From CBDFHV01 sp965247705 (GTDB lineage: Bacteria; Pseudomonadota; Alphaproteobacteria; Rhodospirillales; CAMCUA01), in NCBI GenBank assembly GCA_965247705.1, contig CBDFHV010000029.1:15257-79256 (forward strand): a DNA stretch of 64,000 bases. Direction: 5' to 3'. Positions 58,155 through 64,000 of the stretch are shown one piece after another. The stretch's first letter is position 1. Each line of letters starts with the position of its first letter. Under the pieces are notes generated by a model, which worked only from the letters and a program-made list of their open reading frames with translations, did not search any database and had not been told where the DNA came from. Position numbers and translations under genes: made by a program.

Positions 58155-58504
58155 TCAACGTGGTGTTCCTGCTGCTGATCTTTTTCGTCATCAACGGGGC
58201 GCTCCACGCCACCGATTTTTTCGTCGTCGATCCCCCCGTGTCGGTCAGCGGCACCGAAACCCAGCACGAAGAGACCACGATCCTGGTGGGCGAGGACGGC
58301 CGGCTCGCGGTTCAGGACCAGGAGGTGGACGAGCTGGACCTGCAGCTCACCATCACCGACCGCCTGAGCGAGCATCGGGACGCGGTCATCCGGGTCAAGG
58401 CGGACGCTCGGGTGGACGCGCTCAGGGTGATCGAGGTGATGGAGCTTCTGCGCGAGGTGGGTGTGGGGCAGGTGGTTCTGATGACCCAGGGGCCGCCAGG
58501 ATGA
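58100..58504 (+). CDS. ExbD/TolR family protein (second copy)
   Basis: 134 residues: MHFRDRESPPGPDPLLPMINVVFLLLIFFVINGAL, i.e. the TM helix with Asn (MINVVFLLLIFF) in place of the usual Asp of the LIDVVFILLIFF helix, then a periplasmic domain (ILVGEDGRLAVQDQEVDEL, RVDALRVIEVMELLREVGVGQVVLMTQ). Loss of the membrane Asp suggests that this copy does not carry the proton itself and works with the first. It overlaps the tonB start by 4 bp (ATGA). Confidence 0.85.
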   Translation: MHFRDRESPPGPDPLLPMINVVFLLLIFFVINGALHATDFFVVDPPVSVSGTETQHEETTILVGEDGRLAVQDQEVDELDLQLTITDRLSEHRDAVIRVKADARVDALRVIEVMELLREVGVGQVVLMTQGPPG

Positions 58505-59487
58505 CGGCACCGGCCGGTTTCCCGGCGGCGCTTTCGGGTCCGCGTCCGTGGCACTGGGGGGTCGGACTGGCGGCGGCCCTGTTGCTGCACATCGCGTCCC
58601 TGATCGCGTTCCCCGGCGACCGGCCGCGGGCGCCCTCGCCGGGGCTCGACGGCCTTCTGGTATCCCTCGGCAACACCGGCACGTCCCCCATGGAAGGCCC
58701 CCAGGACGGATCCGAAGACCCGACCGTGCCCGAGGCGGACCAGGGGCAGGCGGAGGCGCCGGACCTGCCACCGGGGTCGGGAACGGTGTCCGAGGCGGCG
58801 CCGGCGCCGGCCGAGCCCGCCCCGGCGCCGGCCGAGCCCGCTCCGGACCTCAACCCCTTGTCCGCCATAAAGCCGTTGCGAAAGCCGGCCCCGCCGCCGC
58901 CGGTCGCCGAACCCGCCCGGCCGGAACCCCAACCGGAGCCGCCGCCGCCGCCGCAGGCCGAGGTCGCGGAGAGCCCGGTCCCTGAAATGCCGGTGACCTC
59001 GCCGCCCCTCGAGGCGCTGCCGGTGGCCCGCACGCCCGACAGCCGCCACGATCTCAAGCAGGCGGCGCCGGAGACATCACCCCAAGACCCCGCCACGGCC
59101 TCCCTGCCAGCCTATGTAAGCCGCCGTTTGGGCGCCATCGGCGGCGGTCCGGTATGGGTGAAAGGGGAGCCGCCCAAGGACGCGGGCATGGTGCCTTGGG
59201 GCTCCGATTACTGGGAGAGGCTTCTGACGTGGCTCAAAAAGCACGGCCGCTACCCCCGCCGCGCCATCCCCAAGCGCCTGGAGGGCGAAGCGCTGCTGGA
59301 ATTCGTCATCGACCGCAGCGGCAAGGTGGTGACCTATCGGCTGCTGCAGAGCAGCGGCCACTTCATTCTCGACCACGAGGTGAAGCGGATGATCAAGTTC
59401 GCCGACCCGGTGCCGGCCCTCCCCGCCGGTTTCCCCGACCCGAACATGCACGTGATCCTGCCGGTGATCTTCGAGATCCTGACGTAA
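58501..59487 (+). CDS. tonB: TonB-like energy transducer
   Basis: 328-residue TonB: short cytoplasmic start, one transmembrane helix (HWGVGLAAALLLHIASLIAFPGD, with the family His), a long periplasmic Pro/Glu/Ala-rich spacer (PAPAEPAPAPAEPAP, PEPQPEPPPPPQ), then the C-terminal domain (LKKHGRYPRRAIPKRLEGEALLEFVIDRSGKV, in pieces) that binds TonB boxes of outer-membrane receptors. Last gene of exbB-exbD-exbD-tonB. The substrate receptors are not in the window. Confidence 0.92.
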   Translation: MTAPAGFPAALSGPRPWHWGVGLAAALLLHIASLIAFPGDRPRAPSPGLDGLLVSLGNTGTSPMEGPQDGSEDPTVPEADQGQAEAPDLPPGSGTVSEAAPAPAEPAPAPAEPAPDLNPLSAIKPLRKPAPPPPVAEPARPEPQPEPPPPPQAEVAESPVPEMPVTSPPLEALPVARTPDSRHDLKQAAPETSPQDPATASLPAYVSRRLGAIGGGPVWVKGEPPKDAGMVPWGSDYWERLLTWLKKHGRYPRRAIPKRLEGEALLEFVIDRSGKVVTYRLLQSSGHFILDHEVKRMIKFADPVPALPAGFPDPNMHVILPVIFEILT

Positions 59488-59500
59488 GCAGGAATTGAAC

Positions 59501-59556
59501 CACCGAGGCACAGAGACACCGAGGCACAGAGACACCGAGGCACAGAGACACCGAGG
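59501..59556. repeat. 3.5 tandem copies of a 16-bp unit after tonB
   Basis: CACCGAGGCACAGAGA is repeated at 59501-59516, 59517-59532 and 59533-59548, with a half copy to 59556. It lies 13 bp after the tonB stop, in the gap with the convergent SEL1 gene. Similar CACAGAG/CACCGAG intergenic tracts are common in many bacterial genomes; no function is known to me. Confidence 0.85.
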
Positions 59557-59609
59557 AAGGACGGAATACGGCGTGCCGCGAGCGGGCACGTTGGTCGCCT
59601 ATTGGACTC

Positions 59610-60428
59610 TCACCGCACCCCTTCGGGCCGCTTGCGCCGGAAGGCGTCGGCCCGGCGGCGTGCTTCCGCCACCTGGTCGGGGGCGAGGCGGGCAATGAGG
59701 GCGTCACGACGGCTCTTGGCGTCCGGGTGGCCCTGGCGGGCGGCGACGATGGACCAGACCAGCGCCGCCACGTCGTCCCGGTCGACGCCTTCGCCGCGGG
59801 CGTAGCGTGCGGCCAGGTGGTTCTGGGCCTTGGCGTAGCCCTGCTCCGCGGCCAGTTGAAACCAGTGGACGGCGGCCTCGAGGTCGCGGGGGGTGCCGGC
59901 GCCGTCCCGATGCATCTTGCCCATATTGTACTGGGCCTGCATGAGCCCGGCCTCGGCGGCCTTGGCGATAAGGGCAAAGCCCCGCGCCGGTTCCGGCGCC
60001 ACGCCGATGCCGTCGGCGTAAATCTTGCCGAGCGTGTACTGGGCGCGGACGAACTCCTGTTCGGCGGCCCGTGTCAGCCACCCGCGGGCCTTGGCATGGC
60101 CGTCTTTGTCGACGCCGCTTTCCGCCCGCTCGAGCAGCAGCAGGCCCAGGTTGTGCTGGGCCTCGGCCAAGCCCGCTTCGCCGGCCCGGGTCCACCAGCT
60201 GAGCGCCGCCGCTTCGTCCCGGGCGACGCCCAGGCCGCCGTCGTAAAGAACCCCCAGGTTGTATTGGGCGAGGGGCTCGCCCGCTTCGGCCAGGGGCTGC
60301 CACTCGGTCCGCGCGGCGGTGAAGTCCCCTTGCTGGTAGGCCCGCCAGCCCTCGTCGAAGCCGGCGGCCGCGGGCAGGGAGACCAGCGGGAAGGCGGTCA
60401 GCAGCACGATCAGAAAGCGCCGCATCAT
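59610..60428 (-). CDS. Exported SEL1-repeat (TPR-like) protein
   Basis: 272 residues. Signal peptide MMRRFLIVLLTAFPLVSLPAAA (about 1-22), then about six SEL1 repeats of ~36 residues with the AQYNLGVLYDGGLGV pattern: AEAQHNLGLLL, VRAQYTLGKIYADGIGV, MQAQYNMGKMHRDGAG, AKAQNHLAARYARGEGV. SEL1 proteins act as periplasmic scaffolds. Start ATG 60428 overlaps the rhomboid stop by 4 bp, with GGGGGAC upstream. Confidence 0.88.
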   Translation of the reverse strand: MMRRFLIVLLTAFPLVSLPAAAGFDEGWRAYQQGDFTAARTEWQPLAEAGEPLAQYNLGVLYDGGLGVARDEAAALSWWTRAGEAGLAEAQHNLGLLLLERAESGVDKDGHAKARGWLTRAAEQEFVRAQYTLGKIYADGIGVAPEPARGFALIAKAAEAGLMQAQYNMGKMHRDGAGTPRDLEAAVHWFQLAAEQGYAKAQNHLAARYARGEGVDRDDVAALVWSIVAARQGHPDAKSRRDALIARLAPDQVAEARRRADAFRRKRPEGVR

Positions 60429-61231
60429 GTCCCCCGGGGCCCCGGTCCGCCGCGTCGCTTCCCATCCGTTTCGGGAATGCGGCTGCGGCCCCGCCGCTGG
60501 CGGCTGACGATCGGCCTCAAGGAGGGCGCCAGACCTCTGGGATGCTGGTGCCACAGGGTCACTCCGGGCCGGCGCATGACCAGGATCAGCAGCGCCCCGG
60601 CCACGAAGCCGCCGATGTGCGCCCAATAGGCGACACCGCCGCCGGGCTGCGTGCCGGCCATGGCCTGGGAAATGAACTGCAGCACGAACCAGAATCCGAG
60701 CACGAACAGGGCCGGGATGCGCATCAGCTGGGTAAAGAAGCCGAGCGGAATCAGCACCAGCACCTTGGCCCGGGGATAAAGCAGCAAGTAGGCGCCCAGC
60801 ACCCCGCCGATGGCCCCGCTGGCCCCCACCATGGGCACTGTCGATGCCGGGTTGGCCAGCCCCTGGGTCATCGCCGCGGCGATGCCGCAGACCAGATAGA
60901 AGAGCACGAACTTCCCATGGCCGACCGCGTCTTCCACGTTGTTGCCGAAGATCCACAGGTACAGCATGTTGCCGATCAAGTGCATCCAGCCGCCATGCAG
61001 GAACATCGACGTGAAAGCGGTCGCCGCCGCCGGCAGGGGCGGGGTCCATCCCGAAGGCCGGGCGTCGGTGAACAGGAGCGCCGGGATGAACCCGTATTCG
61101 AACACGAACCGCTGCCCCGCTGCCCCCGGCATGCCCACCTGGCCTAGGAACACCAAGCTGCACAGGACGATCAGCGCCACCGTGACGATGGGCTTCAGGT
61201 CCGTGGGGTTGTCGTCGTGCAGGGGTATCAT
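60425..61231 (-). CDS. Rhomboid family intramembrane serine protease
   Basis: 268-residue six- to seven-helix protease. MIPLHDDNPTDLKPIVT opens a short cytoplasmic start; LHGGWMHLIGNMLYLWIFG is the rhomboid HGGxxHLxxN helix, GASGAIGGVLG has the catalytic serine, and AYWAHIGGFVAGALL the catalytic histidine. The C-terminus is an Arg-rich cytoplasmic tail. First gene in a two-gene operon with the SEL1 gene. Confidence 0.92.
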   Translation of the reverse strand: MIPLHDDNPTDLKPIVTVALIVLCSLVFLGQVGMPGAAGQRFVFEYGFIPALLFTDARPSGWTPPLPAAATAFTSMFLHGGWMHLIGNMLYLWIFGNNVEDAVGHGKFVLFYLVCGIAAAMTQGLANPASTVPMVGASGAIGGVLGAYLLLYPRAKVLVLIPLGFFTQLMRIPALFVLGFWFVLQFISQAMAGTQPGGGVAYWAHIGGFVAGALLILVMRRPGVTLWHQHPRGLAPSLRPIVSRQRRGRSRIPETDGKRRGGPGPRGT

Positions 61232-61817
61232 GACCGCGCCGAAACCGTTGCCGGAAGTCGCGACAGAAGTCTAGCACGGCGCTCACCCCGTCTGGCAGCG
61301 GGTTCGTCTTCGCGAAGGGGCCGCTCCCGGTTGGGAGCGGCCTAAGCAAGCGGCCCGACTTGCGCTCCCCGTTTTCCCGGGAGAGCGTTCGTCGGCGTCG
61401 GATCGGCCCCGACGCGATTTGTCTCCGGTCAAAGACCGGGGACCTTCGCCTCGCGCCCCATGACGACACCGCGAGGCGCCGCCTTGGTCGCGAGGACGAA
61501 TTCGAAAAAAAACTGGCCGCCACATGGCGGAGACGCGAACAGGCTTTCGGCCAACGTCCGGCAATTGCCGCATAATCCGGCATTTGCAACTCAAGGATGC
61601 TCCATGAAACGGCCGGGCAATCCTGTACGATGGAGTCGGGCGCTGGGGGGCGCGATAGCCGGACATAATGCCGGCATCGCCTGGGCCTGGCGCTGTCTTC
61701 CTCACCTCCTCACGGGCTTTTGCCCGCATTCGTTAGTCGTCGGTGCGCGCCACGGCCCCCGGTCGCGAACCAACTGTAATGTACCTGAATTTGGCGCCAC
61801 ATGCAACGCAAAGTCGC
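61232..61817. other. 586-bp gene-free stretch with two hairpins
   Basis: No frame here looks coding. A perfect hairpin GGCCGCTCCC-GGTT-GGGAGCGGCC lies at 61319-61342, and CCGGTC-AAA-GACCGG at 61425-61439. A third, CGGGCTTTTGCCCG, is at about 61714-61727. None has a good T-run. The region lies between the upstream end of the rhomboid operon and the 3' end of pheA, and should hold the rhomboid promoter (minus strand). Confidence 0.4.
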
Positions 61818-62690
61818 TCAGGCGTCCTCGGCGGCACCGTCGGTGATGCGGTAGAGGCTGGCCGGATAGACACCGAGAACGGTCACGCCCCGGGAGAAGA
61901 AGCGCAACTCCTCGAACGCCAACTGGACGTTCCGCTGGCTGGGGTGGCCTTCCACCTCGGCGTAGAACTGGGCGGCCTGGAAGCGGCCCCCCTCCAGGTA
62001 GCTTTCCAACTTGATCATGTTGACCCCGTTGGTGGCGAAGCCGCCGAGGGTCTTGTAGAGCGCCGCCGGCACGCTGCGCACTTTGAACAGGAAACTGGTG
62101 ATGACGGGACCCGATTCGGCATCGGGCACCACCGCCTCGCGGGCCATGACGAGGAACCGGGTGGTGTTGTGTTCGGCGTCTTCGATATTGGTTTTCAGGG
62201 AGTCCAGGCCGTAGATGTGCCCGGCAAGCTCCGACGCGATGACTCCTTGGGTGCGATCGCCGCCCACCGCCACGTCGCGGGCGGCGCCGGCCGTATCGGA
62301 ATGGACCACCGGCGTCACCCCAAGGGCGCGGATCATGTCCCGGCACTGACTCAGGGCGTGCACGTGGCTGTGCACATGGGTCAGGCCCTCGACCTGGGTA
62401 CCGGGCAGGGCCAGCAGGTGATGGTCCACCCGCTGGAAGTGTTCGGCCACGGTATGCAGCCCCGAATGGGGCAGCAGGTGGTGGATGTCCGCCACCCGTC
62501 CGGCTACCGAGTTGTCGATGGGGATCATGCCGAGGCGCGCGCTTCCGTCGCGGACGGCGGTCAGCGCGTCCTCGAAGGTGGTGCAGGGCAGGGTGGTCAT
62601 GCCCGGATGCACGCCGCGGCAGGCCAGGTCCGAGTAGGCCCCCGGGGCGCCCTGAAAGGCGATGGTGTTGTCGGCGTCGCTCATCATCAT
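61818..62690 (-). CDS. pheA: Prephenate dehydratase
   Basis: 290-residue enzyme converting prephenate to phenylpyruvate in phenylalanine synthesis. Catalytic domain: IAFQGAPGAYSDLACRG start, IPIDNSVAGRVADIHHLL (~58), and the conserved EHNTTRFLVMAR with the catalytic Thr-Thr-Arg-Phe (~177). C-terminal ACT domain for Phe feedback: SFLFKVRSVPAALYKTLGGF, ATNGVNMIKLESYL. Start at ATG 62690 or one of two Met just after. Next upstream is a truncated kdsB. Confidence 0.95.
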   Translation of the reverse strand: MMMSDADNTIAFQGAPGAYSDLACRGVHPGMTTLPCTTFEDALTAVRDGSARLGMIPIDNSVAGRVADIHHLLPHSGLHTVAEHFQRVDHHLLALPGTQVEGLTHVHSHVHALSQCRDMIRALGVTPVVHSDTAGAARDVAVGGDRTQGVIASELAGHIYGLDSLKTNIEDAEHNTTRFLVMAREAVVPDAESGPVITSFLFKVRSVPAALYKTLGGFATNGVNMIKLESYLEGGRFQAAQFYAEVEGHPSQRNVQLAFEELRFFSRGVTVLGVYPASLYRITDGAAEDA

Positions 62691-62732
62691 TCCCTTGTGG
62701 CCGGGTGGGCGTAGGACGAACCGGCGTTGCCG

Positions 62733-63110
62733 TCAAGGAGCCAGCGCGGCCCGCGCCCGTTCCAGGTCGGCAGGCGTGTCGACCCCAAGGGGCACCATAT
62801 CCACCACCGCGATGTCGATCCGCATGCCGTATTCCAGGGCCCGGAGCTGCTCCAGACGTTCGCGCCGTTCCAGGGGGCTGGGGGGCAGGGCGACGAACCG
62901 TTCCAGGGCGGCGCGGCGGAAGCCATAGATCCCGATGTGGTGGTAGAGGGGGCCGTCGCCCCACGGCACCCGTTGGCGGCTGAAGTAAAGCACCCGGCCC
63001 CGGCGCCCGTTCTCGGTCAGGCAAGCCACCGCTTTCACCACGTTGGGATCGTCCGCCTCTAGGACCGGATCGACGCAGCCTTGGAACGCGCCGCCCGGCG
63101 CCGACCGCAC
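62733..63110 (-). pseudogene. kdsB: 3-deoxy-manno-octulosonate cytidylyltransferase, C-terminal half only
   Basis: KdsB activates KDO for lipopolysaccharide. Only the last ~115 residues are present: DDPNVVKAVACLTENG, GRVLYFSRQRVPW, LYHHIGIYGFRRAALERFVALP, SPLERRERLEQLRALEYGM and VPLGVDTPADLERARA. The usual N-terminal nucleotide-binding half (~130 residues) is missing: identity ends near 63080 and the DNA then turns AT-rich and foreign. An intact copy must exist elsewhere if the cell makes LPS, or the join is an assembly artefact. pheA follows 42 bp downstream. Confidence 0.85.
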
Positions 63111-63139
63111 TGAGCCGCGGATGGCCCCGCCTTGGTCCG

Positions 63140-63427
63140 TTACGCGAGCCGCCCTTTTTTCCGGGCGTGCTCGATATATTCATCTCGGGACATCGTGCAG
63201 GCAGCCAATTTCATCGCGTCCGTTGCTGAAACACCGATCTGGCTCGGAATATGCCCGTGGGGGGATTTCGCGCCGCGCCTTATGCCAAAGGTCGCAACAG
63301 TTTTTCCTTCAAACCATACAACTGCATGCTTGTGTTTCGTGCCAGGTTTAAATTTTGCCTCAAGTTTCTTGGCTATGCTTTCGGCAATTCGTCGTGTGAT
63401 TTTACTTCTCCCTCTTTTTGGCAACAT
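63140..63427 (-). CDS. Small basic protein of an AT-rich island, unknown function
   Basis: 95 residues: MLPKRGRSKITRRIAESIAK, KLEAKFKPGTKHKHAVVWFEG, TVATFGIRRGAKSPHGHIPSQIGVS, SRDEYIEHARKKGRLA. I recall such His-rich FGIRRG...GHIPxQI proteins as a small bacterial family, often beside another small gene and suspected toxin-antitoxin or phage-linked, but cannot name it. Starts inside the end of the upstream gene (26-bp overlap), so they are one operon. Lower GC than the rest of the window. Confidence 0.6.
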   Translation of the reverse strand: MLPKRGRSKITRRIAESIAKKLEAKFKPGTKHKHAVVWFEGKTVATFGIRRGAKSPHGHIPSQIGVSATDAMKLAACTMSRDEYIEHARKKGRLA

Positions 63428-63839
63428 AGTCCTCCAATATGCTTAGTTGTTTCTTTTGCACTGGACCAAGACATCCTTTCTCTTGGGAGAATATCTTATA
63501 CAGATCAACCAATTGAGATCGAAGTCCATCAATGGCGTCGGCTGGAGAGTCTCCAGACATAGAGATATCTGCTTCCAATGCCGTTGCTATTACTTCTTCA
63601 TAATCTATCAGCTCAACTCGAATTTTCATAGGTTTGCGCAAGTGTAATACGTCATCGTGTAAATAATTAATCTCAGAATCAAAGCACTGTGGTGTCGATA
63701 GTACAAATGTCTTAATTACCACGTTGGGCACATTAACAATCAAAACAGTAGAACTCGCAGAATCCAACTCGAAAAATTCTGCGGTCCTTTGGCTGGTCGA
63801 ACCTTGGAGATCGGCCGCGACATCAGTTAGGTTGCTCAT
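63402..63839 (-). CDS. 145-residue protein of an AT-rich island, unknown function
   Basis: MSNLTDVAADLQGSTSQRTAEF... to VAKKREK; the middle (MKIRVELIDYEEVIATALEA) and end (QLVDLYKIFSQEKGCLGPVQKKQLSILEDYV) are helical with no motif I know. AT-rich codon use unlike the rest of the window. ATG overlaps the stop of the gene upstream (ATGA), and its 3' end overlaps the next gene by 26 bp: three genes read as a tight unit. Confidence 0.55.
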   Translation of the reverse strand: MSNLTDVAADLQGSTSQRTAEFFELDSASSTVLIVNVPNVVIKTFVLSTPQCFDSEINYLHDDVLHLRKPMKIRVELIDYEEVIATALEADISMSGDSPADAIDGLRSQLVDLYKIFSQEKGCLGPVQKKQLSILEDYVAKKREK

Positions 63840-64000
63840 TTCTTTTTCAAGTTCTCTGCGGGTATAACCGTGTGAATAAGTCCGCTTGTTATCGTGTAGA
63901 AAGGGTTCCCTTTTTCGTCATACTTTTGGTGTTGCTTCGCGATATCAATCATAAGAGGCCTCGCGCGGATTTTCGTCCCATCTGACAAAGTATACGAACT
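63836..64000 (-). CDS. 3' end of another gene of the AT-rich operon (5' partial)
   Basis: The last 54 codons of a minus-strand gene that continues beyond the window: SSYTLSDGTKIRARPLMIDI ... NPFYTITSGLIHTVIP and AENLKKK. Its stop (TGA) overlaps the next ATG by 2 bases in the ATGA form. No family recognised from the fragment. Confidence 0.55.
   Translation of the reverse strand, partial: SSYTLSDGTKIRARPLMIDIAKQHQKYDEKGNPFYTITSGLIHTVIPAENLKKK

Noticed and set aside
61604..61846. A possible small gene in the 586-bp stretch before pheA
   Set aside because: Low-quality, Cys/Arg/His-rich translation without homology-like motifs, overlapping the end of pheA on the other strand.

Overview
The window reads as a GC-rich alphaproteobacterial chromosome, most likely Rhodospirillales-like. 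Supporting signs are an F0 ATP synthase operon with separate b' and b subunits directly after smc, an rpoD-dnaG pair with a long insertion in RpoD, a tRNA with anticodon CAT beside rpoD, and the general protein style. This placement is inference from gene content; no rRNA is present.

Layout. 1-3.5 kb: 3' end of smc and the F0 operon atpI-atpB-atpE-atpG(b')-atpF. 3.7-9.1 kb: a nuclease-like hydrolase, two small exported proteins and a heterodimeric ABC exporter. 9.2-10.9 kb: an IS110-family element. 10.9-13.1 kb: a ketopantoate reductase-like gene and a DegT-like gene. 13.3-15.8 kb: a scrambled island between two tRNA genes (Dam-type methylase, TPR gene, piece of a TctA permease). 15.9-25.3 kb: rpoD, dnaG, an MFS carrier, and an htrA-response regulator-histidine kinase envelope-stress operon. 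25.4-34.9 kb: two PaaK/CapK-like adenylating enzymes, a FecR-RTX surface protein gene broken by a tiny TA-flanked element, two IS1595-type elements, an acyl-CoA ligase and a haloacid dehalogenase-like enzyme. 34.9-44.7 kb: IalB-like and FliL-like proteins and a catabolic group (2-hydroxyacid dehydrogenase, acetamidase/formamidase, HyuA/HyuB, orphan molybdenum hydroxylase large subunit). 44.9-50.6 kb: a mobile block, namely a transposase-less unit with IS1595-type ends carrying an asparagine-synthetase-like pseudogene and a methyltransferase fragment, with an IS3 element inside and an IS1380 element next to it. 50.7-55.3 kb: a methyltransferase gene diverging from bolA - degenerate glutaredoxin - VOC protein - thioredoxin-fusion - UGSC selenoprotein. 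55.3-56.9 kb: an IS5-type element and a ParD/ParE module. 57.0-59.5 kb: exbB-exbD-exbD-tonB. 59.6-63.1 kb: SEL1 protein, rhomboid protease, prephenate dehydratase, and the C-terminal half of kdsB. The last 0.9 kb is AT-rich foreign DNA with three overlapping small genes.

Most informative observations: (i) the gene at 54743-55276 needs an in-frame UGA read as selenocysteine; (ii) removing a 95-bp unit from the FecR-RTX gene restores one 649-codon frame exactly; (iii) a 3.9-kb unit with 8-bp target duplications and IS1595-like ends carries cargo but no transposase of its own; (iv) a truncated IS1595 copy sits between two copies of a 54-bp sequence holding a CRP-type palindrome; (v) the glutaredoxin beside bolA has lost its CGFS active site. 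There is no CRISPR array and no rRNA. All statements rest on reading the sequence and on memory of protein families; no searches were run.
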